In this document: piece by piece, positions 7,530 through 15,910 of the stretch | Position numbering within the stretch: the stretch's first letter is position 1 | Layout: every line of letters begins with the position of its first letter | From: Actinopolymorpha rutila | GTDB taxonomy: Bacteria; Actinomycetota; Actinomycetes; Propionibacteriales; Actinopolymorphaceae | Length of the DNA stretch: 64,000 bases | Direction: 5' to 3' | Assembly (NCBI RefSeq): GCF_013407855.1 | Contig: NZ_JACBZH010000001.1 | Coordinates: 1,488,001 to 1,552,000 of the forward strand | Translations under genes and position numbers: made by a program | Notes under the pieces: generated by a model | The model's input: only the letters and a program-made list of their open reading frames with translations | What the model was told of the DNA's origin: nothing | Databases searched by the model: none

Positions 7530-8969
7530 TCAGCGGCCGGCGTTGAGTTCGCTCGGGTCGGGGATGTTGGCCGCGCCGCCCGCGGATCCGACGCGTTCGC
7601 GCAACGGCGTCGCGCCCGCGCCGACCACCTCGTCCGGCTTCGGCTGACCGATCGCCGAGGCACACGCGCCCTGCTCGGCCACCGGGTCCCGGGTCTTCCC
7701 GGTCTCGGCCAACCGCCTGTCCAGCCACGCGTCCAGCCGGTCCGACAGCTCCTTCACCACGGCGGGTTCGCGTTCGGCGACGTTGTTCTGCTCACCCGGG
7801 TCGGCATGCAGGTCGTACAACTCCACCATCGGCCGGCCGTGCGGGTCCGGCTCGATCGCCCGGATGAACTTCCACCGGTCGGTGCGCAACCCCCGCTTGA
7901 CTTCCCAGGTCGCCTCGGACAGGTAGACCGTGTCGTAGTTGCCGTCGCGTACGCCGGACAGCACGGGGAACAGGCTCAGCCCCTCCATGTGCTCCCGCTG
8001 CGGGATTCCCGCGGCGTCGAGCAGCGTCTGCGCGACGTCGAGGTTCTGCACCAGGCCGGGGATCCGCCTGCCCGCGGGCAGTGTTCCCGGCCAGGAGAGG
8101 ATCAGCGGGATGTGGACGTTCCCCTCGTACAACCCGTGGTGGTCGAAGTAGCCGAGCTGTTCGTTCAGCACCTCGCCGTGGTCGGCGGTGATCACCACGA
8201 TGGTGTCCTCGCGGACGCGTTCGAGCGCGGCGAAGACCCGGGCGAGATCGTTGTCCATGTAGCGGATCTCGCCGTCGTACAGGTCGATCACGTGCTGGGC
8301 GTCGGTGACACCGGGCATCCAGTCGTGGAAGTACCACTTGAACGGTTCCCAGCTCCACGCCTCGTCCATGCTGTGGTTGTCCGGGTCGTACGCGTTGCGC
8401 CCGCTGTCGGTGTAGAGGTCCTCGTAGCCGGGCGGCGGGAGGTAGGGCGTGTGCGGGTCCCAGTAGTGCAGGAAACAGAAGAACGGCCGCTCGTCCGCGA
8501 CCAGATCGTCCAGCATCGGCAGCGCGAGGTTGGTCACCGTCTCGGCCTTGCGCAGCACCGTCGGGTCGGAGCGGTCCCACTGGTACTGCTCGTAGCGTTC
8601 GTAGCCGCGGGTGAAGTGCCGGCCCATGTTGTCCACCGCCGCGGTGGCGTACCCGTTGTCCCGCAGGATCTCCGGCAGCAGGCGTACGCCGTCGGCGACC
8701 GGCACCCCGCCGCCGATGTTGACGATGTCGTGGGTGATCGCCTCCTTGCCGGAGAACAACGTGGTGAAGCTCGGGTGCGTGGGGATGTTGGGCGCGATGC
8801 AGCGTTCGAAAACCACACCCTCACGGGCGAACGCGTCGATGTTCGGGCTGGTGTCGCGGCCGTAGCCGTAGCAGCCGAGGTGGTCCGCGCGCTGGGTGTC
8901 CAGCGCGATCACGACGATGTTCGGCGGCCTGCGGCCCGCGGACGGCGTGCCATCGGCGGCGGCCGTCAT
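7530..8969 (-). CDS. Sulfatase-fold hydrolase, non-FGly type, paralogue
   Basis: A 479-residue sulfatase-family protein. It shows VIALDTQRADHLGCYGYG, TADHGEVLNEQLGYFDHHG and LHADPGEQNNV, all standard for the family. The nucleophile segment is IPTHPSFTTLFSG, again Thr-x-Pro without Cys/Ser or Arg, matching the neighbour at 6090. The shared change argues for a real subfamily and not a mutation in one copy. It is cytoplasmic (no signal peptide). The start overlaps the upstream dehydrogenase stop by four bases (ATGA), indicating translational coupling. The C-terminal 60 residues are low in complexity and specific to this copy. Confidence 0.87.
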   Translation of the reverse strand: MTAAADGTPSAGRRPPNIVVIALDTQRADHLGCYGYGRDTSPNIDAFAREGVVFERCIAPNIPTHPSFTTLFSGKEAITHDIVNIGGGVPVADGVRLLPEILRDNGYATAAVDNMGRHFTRGYERYEQYQWDRSDPTVLRKAETVTNLALPMLDDLVADERPFFCFLHYWDPHTPYLPPPGYEDLYTDSGRNAYDPDNHSMDEAWSWEPFKWYFHDWMPGVTDAQHVIDLYDGEIRYMDNDLARVFAALERVREDTIVVITADHGEVLNEQLGYFDHHGLYEGNVHIPLILSWPGTLPAGRRIPGLVQNLDVAQTLLDAAGIPQREHMEGLSLFPVLSGVRDGNYDTVYLSEATWEVKRGLRTDRWKFIRAIEPDPHGRPMVELYDLHADPGEQNNVAEREPAVVKELSDRLDAWLDRRLAETGKTRDPVAEQGACASAIGQPKPDEVVGAGATPLRERVGSAGGAANIPDPSELNAGR

Positions 8970-9952
8970 CCGGCCACCTCCTCGATGGTGCCGTTCTCGA
9001 ACGACCGGATCGCCGCCTCGATGACCTCCTGCGCGGCCAGGCCGTCCTCACCGGAGGCGTCCAGCGGGCCACCCGCGGAGACCTGCGAGACGAACGCGTT
9101 GATCCGGTTGCGGAACGTCTCGTTGAAGTTGCCCATCCCGCCCATGATGGAGTTCTCCACCACCAGCTTCTCCGGCGACGTACGCGGGAAGAACTCCAGC
9201 TTCTGGTAGACGTTCTCGATCACCAGCCGGCCCGCGCTGCCACCGACCTCGCACCGCTCGATCGGGTGCAGGCCGCTGGCGTCGTAGCTGCCGGTCAGGT
9301 GGCCGACCGCTCCGCTGGCGAACTGCACGTTGACCGACGCGTTCGACCAGATCTTGCGGCCGGGTCCCTTGTGGCAGAAGGCCTGCACCTTCGTGATCGG
9401 CCCGCCGAAGTAGCGCATCACGTCGATCGAGTGCGGGTGCAGCGCCCGCAGATGGAACCACGGCGAGCTCTCGTTCGGGTTGTTGATCCACAGCGCCATG
9501 TTCAGGAACAGCACCTCGCCGAGCGTGCCGTCCTCCTGCAGCTTCTTGGCTCGTTCGGCCGCCGGGGTGAACCGGTGGTTGAGGTTGACGCCCATGAGGA
9601 CGCCGCGCTCCTTGGCCGCCCGCACCATCTCCCGGGCATGCTCGATGTTGTTGGAGATCGGCTTCTCCACCAGGACGTGCACGCCGGCCTCGATCGCCTG
9701 CATCGTCGGCTCGTAGTGGTGGCCGCCGTTCTCCGGACCGGCGGTGGCGATGCTCACCGCGTCCGGGCGCTCGGCGGCGAGCATCTCACCGAGGTCGTGA
9801 TAGGCCGGTACGCCGTACGTCTTGGCCACCGGGTCGACCCGGCCGGCGTCGATGTCGCACAGGGCGACCAGCTCGGCGTCGGGGTTCTCCGAGTAGTACC
9901 GGGAGTGCGTCTTGCCGATGTTGCCCAGGCCGACGACTGCGACACGCAACAT
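8966..9952 (-). CDS. Gfo/Idh/MocA-family NAD(P)-dependent oxidoreductase
   Basis: A 328-residue dehydrogenase. The N-terminal Rossmann fold has VAVVGLGNIGKTH, the conserved EKP motif appears as VLVEKPISNN near residue 97, and the C-terminal alpha/beta substrate domain carries the ALHPHSIDVMRYFGG segment with the likely catalytic Asp/His. Family members oxidise sugars, inositols or pseudo-sugars. Length is standard. The neighbours (isomerase/epimerase, PhyH, two sulfatase-fold enzymes) point to breakdown or remodelling of a modified carbohydrate. It is coupled to the downstream sulfatase-fold gene. Confidence 0.93.
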   Translation of the reverse strand: MLRVAVVGLGNIGKTHSRYYSENPDAELVALCDIDAGRVDPVAKTYGVPAYHDLGEMLAAERPDAVSIATAGPENGGHHYEPTMQAIEAGVHVLVEKPISNNIEHAREMVRAAKERGVLMGVNLNHRFTPAAERAKKLQEDGTLGEVLFLNMALWINNPNESSPWFHLRALHPHSIDVMRYFGGPITKVQAFCHKGPGRKIWSNASVNVQFASGAVGHLTGSYDASGLHPIERCEVGGSAGRLVIENVYQKLEFFPRTSPEKLVVENSIMGGMGNFNETFRNRINAFVSQVSAGGPLDASGEDGLAAQEVIEAAIRSFENGTIEEVAG

Positions 9953-9994
9953 GGGGCTCCTTCCGAAGGGGTGTCTTGGGGTTGTGGCCGGGGC

Positions 9995-10786
9995 TCAGCC
10001 GAGCTCCTGCAGGCAGCGGTTGAGGTAGCCGCGGGTCTCGGCCGCGATCGAGGTGGCCTGGGGCAGCGTGTAGGACGCCGCGCCGATCACCTCGAGGTTG
10101 AGCGGTCCGGCGTACCCCACCTCCGCCAGCGCCCGCAGCGTCGCCGGGATGTCGACGGTGCCGCGGCCGGGCACCTGGGTGGGCGGCGGGCCGACCTGGC
10201 GTTCGCGCGACGCGCAGTCGCGGAAGTGGCTGGTGATGATGCGCGAACCCCACTGGCGGGCCACGTCGTCGGGGTCCTCGTCGGCGCGGTAGAGGTGGCT
10301 CGGGTCGAAGTTCAGCCCGAGTGCCGGGTGGTCCACCTCGGCGGTCAGCCGCAACGCTGTCGCCGCGTCGAAGATGGCCTGCCCCACGTGCGGCTTCACC
10401 GCGAGCCGGCAGCCGTGGTCGCGCGCGACGTCGGCCAGCCGGACGACGTTCGCGATGGCCTCCTTGGTGGACTCCTCGTCGCCGGACTTGCCACCCGAGC
10501 CGACGTTGACGATGTCGATGCCGATCGCTGCGGCGAGCTCACAGACCCGGGCCAGGCGTTCGGGGTCGGTGGTCGCGGCCTCGACGGCGGTGGCGGTGAG
10601 CCCGGCCGCCTCGACCCGCTTGCCGACCTCCTCAGCGCCGCGGGTGCCCTGATCGACGGAGAGGTGCTCACACATGCCCTTGATCGCGGCGAGCTCGACG
10701 TACTCGTAACCGGCGAAGGCGATCTGGTCGAGCGCCTCCTGCACGTCGAATCCGGCGAACAGCACCGTGTTGCATCCGAGCTTCAC
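9995..10786 (-). CDS. Sugar phosphate isomerase/epimerase (xylose isomerase-like TIM barrel)
   Basis: A 263-residue TIM-barrel protein of the AP endonuclease-2/IolE-like family. The metal-site strands are visible: YVELAAIKG, LAVKPHVG, LNFDPSHLY, ITSHFRDC and LNLEVIGA. The KPHVG strand normally starts with Glu (E-x-H/N), so one ligand may differ. These enzymes interconvert keto/aldo or epimeric sugars, often next to Gfo/Idh/MocA dehydrogenases as here. There are 42 bp to the downstream dehydrogenase start and 52 bp from the PhyH gene, so all belong to one transcript. Confidence 0.9.
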   Translation of the reverse strand: MKLGCNTVLFAGFDVQEALDQIAFAGYEYVELAAIKGMCEHLSVDQGTRGAEEVGKRVEAAGLTATAVEAATTDPERLARVCELAAAIGIDIVNVGSGGKSGDEESTKEAIANVVRLADVARDHGCRLAVKPHVGQAIFDAATALRLTAEVDHPALGLNFDPSHLYRADEDPDDVARQWGSRIITSHFRDCASRERQVGPPPTQVPGRGTVDIPATLRALAEVGYAGPLNLEVIGAASYTLPQATSIAAETRGYLNRCLQELG

Positions 10787-10838
10787 AGGTCACCTTCTTC
10801 TCTTCGGTTTCGGTTCGGGTTTCGAATCGCCGGATCTC

Positions 10839-11864
10839 TCAACAGATCCGGTCCTTCTGCCAGCGGATCGACTCGTCCCACTCGCTGCGTCGCAGGTCCA
10901 TGTCGCGCCAGTACCACCGCACGTCGCCCGGCGACCCGGCGAGCGGATCGGGCGAGTCGGGCGAGTCGGGCGAGTCGGGCGGGTCGGGCGGGTCCGGCCA
11001 GTCCGCGTACACCTCTTCCCACCCGAGCACGTCGCAGTGCACGCGCAGCGATCCCTCGTGCAGCGGTTCCGCCGCCGGCTGGTAGCGGAAGTCGCAGGAC
11101 AGCCGCACCCGGTCGCCGGCCGCGTGCGGCAGCGCCCGGTGGACGGTGTGGCTGGAGAAGGTCAGGACGTCACCGGCGGCGAAGTCGCCCTGTGCCCACG
11201 GCAGGTCGAGGTCGCACAGGTACGCCTCGAGGCCGCCGGCGCCCTCGGCCGCGTGGTAGGACATCAGGCCCTCGCGGTTCGAGCCGGAAAGTACGGACAG
11301 GCCGCCGAGCTCACGCGGGCAGTCACCGAGCGGGAACCACGCCGTCCACACCCGCGGCGTTCCCTGGATGTGGATGAAGTCCTGGTGCGGCGGCGTCGGC
11401 CGGGTGCCTCCGCCCGGGATCACGACGCGGGCGATGTTGCGCGGATGGGGGAGTACGTCCGCACCGAACAGGTTCCGGTAGACCGCGAGCAGCCGCGGAT
11501 GGTGGGCGAGCTCGTGGAACTGGCGTACGCGCTGGATGTCGGCGTAGGCGTCCCTGGTGATACCCACGCCGCAGAACGCCGTCTCCTCGCGCGGCACCCG
11601 GTCGAACGCCGCGACGTCGGCGATGCCGTCCGAGACCGGCGTTCCGTCGACCAGCCAGCCGTACCGGCGGACAATCTGCAGGAACCGTCTGCGCAGGTCG
11701 AGCACGTCGTCGATCGGCAGCAGTCCGCGGAAGAACAGGTAGCCGTGCTCGTCCGCGCGGGCCCGCAGCGCGGCGGGGTCGTCGAGGAGAGCGGAGGAGT
11801 CGAGGAAGTCCGCGGTGCGTGCTGCCGTCGTGGCTGTGGCCGGTGTGGTCGGCGGTGTCGTCAT
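10839..11864 (-). CDS. Phytanoyl-CoA dioxygenase (PhyH)-family Fe(II)/2-oxoglutarate oxygenase
   Basis: A 341-residue non-haem iron dioxygenase. The iron facial triad is visible as H-x-D in TPPHQDFIHIQG and the distal His in SSHTVHRALPH; the Arg of RVRLSCDFRY likely binds 2-oxoglutarate. The family hydroxylates diverse small molecules. A tandem 9-bp repeat (10951-10995) near the 3' end encodes a Pro-Asp-Ser/Pro run before the conserved C-terminal WYWRDMDLRRSEWD, a probable slippage-made linker. It is first in the leftward five-gene operon, with ATG 11864 divergent from the AraC gene. Confidence 0.9.
   Translation of the reverse strand: MTTPPTTPATATTAARTADFLDSSALLDDPAALRARADEHGYLFFRGLLPIDDVLDLRRRFLQIVRRYGWLVDGTPVSDGIADVAAFDRVPREETAFCGVGITRDAYADIQRVRQFHELAHHPRLLAVYRNLFGADVLPHPRNIARVVIPGGGTRPTPPHQDFIHIQGTPRVWTAWFPLGDCPRELGGLSVLSGSNREGLMSYHAAEGAGGLEAYLCDLDLPWAQGDFAAGDVLTFSSHTVHRALPHAAGDRVRLSCDFRYQPAAEPLHEGSLRVHCDVLGWEEVYADWPDPPDPPDSPDSPDSPDPLAGSPGDVRWYWRDMDLRRSEWDESIRWQKDRIC
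10951..10995. repeat. Five tandem 9-bp units inside the PhyH gene
   Basis: Three copies of GGCGAGTCG are followed by GGCGGGTCG and GGCGGGTCC. On the coding strand they add Pro-Asp-Ser/Pro triplets. The unit is a multiple of three, so copy-number change would lengthen the protein without breaking the frame. Confidence 0.9.
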
Positions 11865-11973
11865 GGTCGCTCCCGAGTGGGCGTTCGCTCCCGATCGGCC
11901 GATGTGTCCAGCCCACCACGCACCGGGGCCGTCGCGACATGGTCTGGGCTGTCGAAGACTGGAGGATCCACGC
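11865..11973. promoter_or_regulatory. Divergent promoter region between PhyH operon and AraC regulator
   Basis: This 109-bp gap separates the two start codons, so both promoters and the regulator site must lie here. A short inverted repeat, CAGCCCA near 11911 and TGGGCTG near 11944, is spaced about two helical turns apart and is a candidate AraC operator. No clear -35/-10 pair could be assigned. Confidence 0.45.
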
Positions 11974-13053
11974 ATGACAGGTCCGTTGCCGGACGTGGCG
12001 CCGCGCGCAGCCTCGGGAACCGCCGTGGTGACCGAACCGGCACGGGCACCGAAGCCGCTCGTCCAGCCGCTCGCCCAGCCCTTCGTCCAGCCGCTCGTCC
12101 CGACGCCGCTCACGCCGGTGGCTCCACCCGCGTTCCCGGCGCTGCTGCAGGCCAACGCCGTGCAGTTCGGCCCCGGTGAACGCTTCGGCTTCCCCCGCGT
12201 GGAGTCGCGGATGGTGACCTGGTGCCGGGCCGGCCGGGGCGAGGCGCGGGTCAACGGGGTGCGCTTCTCGCTGGTACCGGGTGTGCTGCTCGTCCTGCCG
12301 TGGGGGCACCGGATCCACTACACGGCGGCGGAGGTCGACCCGTTCCTGCTGGTCGGCGTGCACCTCGTGCCGCGGCACGACGAGGGGTTCCCGCTGGATC
12401 CGACGGTCCCGCACGACCCGAACCACCGGCACGCCGGCTGCCGGTGGCGCCGCGACGGCGAACCGGACCTGGGGCCGCAGGTGGTGGCCACGACCGCCGA
12501 CGCCGCGCCGGGACTGGCCCAGCTGAGCGCGTACGCGGTGGAGGTGTGGCGGCGGGGTACGCCGTCGGAGGCGTCGATCCGGGCGCTCGGCACGATGATG
12601 GTCGACGAGCTCACCGGGCTGGCGTACCAGCTCGCCGCGCGCACCGGCGACCAGGCCGCCGGGTATGCGGGATCGGGCGGGTTCGGCGTCCTCGGGGGCG
12701 GCGGTGGCCGGTCCGACACCTGCGTGGTGCCGGACGAGCTGCGCCGCGTACTGGCGTACGTCGAACACCACCTGGCCGACCGCCTCACCGTGGCCGGGCT
12801 GGCCGAGGTCGCCGGCTGCAGCGGGGCGACGCTGAGCCGGCGGTTCGACACCTACCTGCGGCGGTCGCCGATGGGGTGGGTGCTCGACCAGCGGATCGAG
12901 CGCGCCCGGGGGCTGTTGCGCACCACGCCGCTGACCGTGGCCCAGGTCGCCCGGCGGTGCGGGTTCGCCGACGCGAACTACTTCTCCCGGATCTTCCGCG
13001 ACCGCACCGGCCGGCCGCCCACCGCGTGGCGCCGCCGCGAGCGCCTGCTCTGA
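11974..13053 (+). CDS. AraC-family transcriptional regulator
   Basis: A 359-residue regulator. The N-terminal half is a cupin-like sensor (LVPGVLLVLPWGHRIHY); the C-terminal hundred residues hold two HTH motifs, LTVAGLAEVAGCSGATLSRRF and LTVAQVARRCGFADANYFSRIF, followed by the usual G-x-P-x-x-WRR end. The first 40 residues are Pro/Val-rich with repeated QPLVP-type blocks and are probably disordered. It is divergent from the PhyH/sulfatase-fold operon and is the obvious candidate to control it in response to a sugar-like ligand. ATG 11974 is preceded by GGAGGA. Confidence 0.92.
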   Translation: MTGPLPDVAPRAASGTAVVTEPARAPKPLVQPLAQPFVQPLVPTPLTPVAPPAFPALLQANAVQFGPGERFGFPRVESRMVTWCRAGRGEARVNGVRFSLVPGVLLVLPWGHRIHYTAAEVDPFLLVGVHLVPRHDEGFPLDPTVPHDPNHRHAGCRWRRDGEPDLGPQVVATTADAAPGLAQLSAYAVEVWRRGTPSEASIRALGTMMVDELTGLAYQLAARTGDQAAGYAGSGGFGVLGGGGGRSDTCVVPDELRRVLAYVEHHLADRLTVAGLAEVAGCSGATLSRRFDTYLRRSPMGWVLDQRIERARGLLRTTPLTVAQVARRCGFADANYFSRIFRDRTGRPPTAWRRRERLL

Positions 13054-13189
13054 ACGTGATCCGAGCGTGTCCTGCCGCCGACGGTCCGCATCCGCTCTCG
13101 GGCGACCGCTGACCGGGCCCGGCCACGCGGGCGGGCGGTCACGGATATGCTCGCCCCGAACCTGCCCGCGACGCCTGAGGAGCACCCCA

Positions 13190-14740
13190 GTGATCGCGTC
13201 TGTCAAGCCGGCCGCCGTCATCGTGCTCGCCGCCGGCGAGGGCAAGCGGATGAAGTCCCGGACCCCCAAGATGCTCCACCAGCTCGGTGGCCGCAGTCTG
13301 CTCGCACACGCGGCCGGGGCCGGCCGCTCGCTGGAGCCCGAGCACCTCGTCGTGGTCGTCGGGCACGCCCGCGAACAGGTCGTTGCCCACCTGGAGACCG
13401 TCGACCCGGGCGCCCAACCGGTGGTCCAGGCCGAACAACGCGGCACCGGCCACGCCGTCCGTACCGCCCTCCAGGCCCTTCCCCCACTGCGCGGCACGGT
13501 GGTGGTGACCAACGGCGACGTCCCGCTGCTGCGGCCGGGGACACTGCGCGCCCTGCTCGCCACCCACGAGGAGCAGGGGTCCGCCGCGACCGTGCTGGCC
13601 GCGCAGGTCGCCGACCCCACCGGGTACGGCCGGATCGTGCGCGGACCCGACGGCGCGGTGCGGGGCATCGTCGAGCACCGCGACGCCACCCCGGCGCAGC
13701 AGGCGATCGCCGAGATCAACTCCGGGATGTTCGCCTTCGACGCCGCCCGGCTGGCCGACGCGCTCGGCCGGCTCGACGCCGACAACAGCCAGGGTGAGGA
13801 GTACCTCACCGACGTCCTCGCGATCCTGGCCGGCGACGGGCACCGGGTGGGCGCGTTCGTCGCCGAGGACGAGACCGAGATCCTCGGTGTCAACGACCGG
13901 GTGCAGCTCTCCCAGCTCGGCCGGGTGCTCAACGACCGGATCCTCACCGAGTGGATGCGGGCGGGCGTCACGGTCGTCGACCCCGCCACCACCTGGGTGG
14001 AGTCGACCGTACGCCTCGAACCCGACGTGACGCTGCTCCCGCAGACCCAGCTCCGGGGCGCGACGAGCGTCGCCTCCGGGGCCGAGGTCGGCCCCGACAC
14101 CACACTGACCGACGTCACCGTCGGCCCGGACGCCACCGTGGTCCGCACCCACGGCGAGCGTGCGGTGATCGGCGCCGGCGCCACCGTCGGCCCGTTCGCC
14201 TACCTGCGTCCCGGCACCAACCTGGGCGAGTCCGGCAAGATCGGGACCTTCGTCGAGACGAAGAACGCCGAGATCGGCCCCGGCGCGAAGGTCCCGCACC
14301 TCACCTACGTCGGCGACGCCACCATCGGCGAGGGCACCAACATCGGCGCGGGGACGATCTTCGCCAACTACGACGGGGTGCACAAACACCACACCAACGT
14401 CGGCCGGCACTCCTTCGTGGGCAGCGACTCCGTGCTGGTCGCGCCCCGCCAGATCGGCGACGGGGCCTACGTCGCCGCCGGTTCGACGGTGGTCAAGGAC
14501 GTCGGGCCGGGTGAGCTGGCAGTCGCCCGGGGCCAGCAGCGCAACATCGGCGGCTGGGTCGCCCGCAAGCGCGCCGGCACCAGGACGGCGGAGGCCGCCG
14601 AGGCCGCCCAGGCGGCACAATCCGCCGAGCCGGCTACACCATCCGGGCGGGAGACGACGGGGGAGACCCGCGCACCGCACGCGAACGGGACGAGAGACAC
14701 TGGCGATGTCGATGACGCGCCGAAGAGGAGTGAGCAGTGA
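13190..14740 (+). CDS. glmU: Bifunctional GlmU: GlcN-1-P acetyltransferase / GlcNAc-1-P uridyltransferase
   Basis: A 516-residue bifunctional enzyme making UDP-GlcNAc for peptidoglycan. The N-terminal pyrophosphorylase domain starts with VLAAGEGKRMKS and contains NGDVPLLRP and EINSGMFAF. The C-terminal left-handed beta-helix has hexapeptide repeats, RPGTNLGESGKIGTFVETKN and FANYDGVHKHHTNVG, with the acetyltransferase His region. About 60 C-terminal residues are an Ala/Glu-rich, probably disordered tail common in actinobacterial GlmU. The start is GTG 13190, after GAGGAG. It overlaps prs by four bases. Confidence 0.97.
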   Translation: MIASVKPAAVIVLAAGEGKRMKSRTPKMLHQLGGRSLLAHAAGAGRSLEPEHLVVVVGHAREQVVAHLETVDPGAQPVVQAEQRGTGHAVRTALQALPPLRGTVVVTNGDVPLLRPGTLRALLATHEEQGSAATVLAAQVADPTGYGRIVRGPDGAVRGIVEHRDATPAQQAIAEINSGMFAFDAARLADALGRLDADNSQGEEYLTDVLAILAGDGHRVGAFVAEDETEILGVNDRVQLSQLGRVLNDRILTEWMRAGVTVVDPATTWVESTVRLEPDVTLLPQTQLRGATSVASGAEVGPDTTLTDVTVGPDATVVRTHGERAVIGAGATVGPFAYLRPGTNLGESGKIGTFVETKNAEIGPGAKVPHLTYVGDATIGEGTNIGAGTIFANYDGVHKHHTNVGRHSFVGSDSVLVAPRQIGDGAYVAAGSTVVKDVGPGELAVARGQQRNIGGWVARKRAGTRTAEAAEAAQAAQSAEPATPSGRETTGETRAPHANGTRDTGDVDDAPKRSEQ

Positions 14741-15717
14741 CCGGGATGAAACTCACCACCCAGAAGAACCTCATGCTCTTCTCGGGTCGGGCTCATCCCG
14801 AACTCGCCGACGAGGTCGCCGAACTCCTCGAGGTCGACCTGGTGCCGACCACCTCCTACAACTTCGCCAACGGTGAGACGTACGTTCGGTTCGAGGAGTC
14901 CGTACGCGGCTGCGACGCGTTCGTGATCCAGAGCCACCCGGCGCCGATCAACGAGTGGATCATGGAACAGCTGATCATGGTCGACGCGCTGAAGCGGGCC
15001 TCCGCCAAGCGGATCACCGTGGTGACGCCGTTCTACGGCTACGCCCGGCAGGACAAGAAGCACCGCGGCCGGGAGCCGATCTCGGCCCGGCTGATGGCCG
15101 ACCTGCTCAGCACCGCCGGCGCCGACCGGCTGATGGCGGTCGACCTGCACACCGCCCAGACGCAGGGCTTCTTCGACGGACCGGTCGACCACCTGTTCGC
15201 CCTACCGGTGCTGGCGAGCTACATCGAGACCCGCGTGGACAGCTCCCGGGTCACCGTCGTGGCACCCGACTCCGGCCGGGTGCGGGTGGCGGAGCAGTGG
15301 GCAGACCGGCTCGGCGGCTGCCCGTTGGCGTTCATCCACAAGACCCGCGACGTCAACGTCCCCAACTCCGTGGTGGCCAACCGCGTGGTCGGTGAGGTCG
15401 AGGGCCGTACGGCAGTGGTGGTCGACGACATGATCGACACCGGCGGCACCGTGGTGAAGGCCGCCGAGGCCCTGATCGACGCGGGCGCCTCCGACGTGAT
15501 CGTGGCCGCGACGCACGGCGTGCTGTCCGACCCCGCCGTCGACCGGCTGAAGAACGCCCGCATCCGCGAGGTCGTGGTCACCAACACACTGCCGATTCCG
15601 CAGGAGCACCGCTTCGACACGCTGACGGTGCTGTCCATCGCCCCGCTGATCGCGCGCGCGATCCGCGAGGTGTTCGAGGACGGCTCGGTGACGAGCCTGT
15701 TCGACGGCGCGAGCTGA
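14737..15717 (+). CDS. prs: Ribose-phosphate pyrophosphokinase (PRPP synthetase)
   Basis: A 326-residue enzyme converting ribose-5-phosphate and ATP to PRPP for nucleotide, His and Trp synthesis. Motifs are complete: NFANGETYVRFEESVRG, PFYGYARQDKKHRGREPISA, AVDLHTAQTQGFFD, and the PRPP loop VVVDDMIDTGGT. Starting at GTG 14737 it overlaps the glmU stop (GTGA), and an AGAGGAG site precedes it, so translation is coupled. glmU-prs-rplY-pth order is conserved in actinobacteria. Confidence 0.97.
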   Translation: MTGMKLTTQKNLMLFSGRAHPELADEVAELLEVDLVPTTSYNFANGETYVRFEESVRGCDAFVIQSHPAPINEWIMEQLIMVDALKRASAKRITVVTPFYGYARQDKKHRGREPISARLMADLLSTAGADRLMAVDLHTAQTQGFFDGPVDHLFALPVLASYIETRVDSSRVTVVAPDSGRVRVAEQWADRLGGCPLAFIHKTRDVNVPNSVVANRVVGEVEGRTAVVVDDMIDTGGTVVKAAEALIDAGASDVIVAATHGVLSDPAVDRLKNARIREVVVTNTLPIPQEHRFDTLTVLSIAPLIARAIREVFEDGSVTSLFDGAS

Positions 15718-15910
15718 TCACCTGCGGTTTCTCATCCGCGACTCGGCGGACCCCTGCGCGTCCCCTGACAGACCGGCAGGTATTCTTTCCCGGTTGCCTC
15801 GGCGAGGGACGCCCGTATCCGGCTCCGTGATCGACGCGGTTGCGGACATGTGCGCCGCCGAGCAGCCATCGACCGCAGCCGACGTCGCACGTTCTTGAGG
15901 AGTAGTTTCC

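Noticed and set aside
6183..9209. A 1008-codon open frame on the plus strand over the sulfatase-fold genes
   Set aside because: It is antisense to three well-supported genes, is rich in Arg/Gly/Val without any domain, and is expected from high GC third positions.
11323..14184. A 953-codon minus-strand open frame across the AraC and glmU genes
   Set aside because: It overlaps several confirmed genes and has a Ser/Arg/Pro-rich nonsense composition.
15751..15800. A promoter before rplY with CTGACA and TATTCT
   Set aside because: The hexamers are only about 10 bp apart, which is too close for a sigma-70 promoter.
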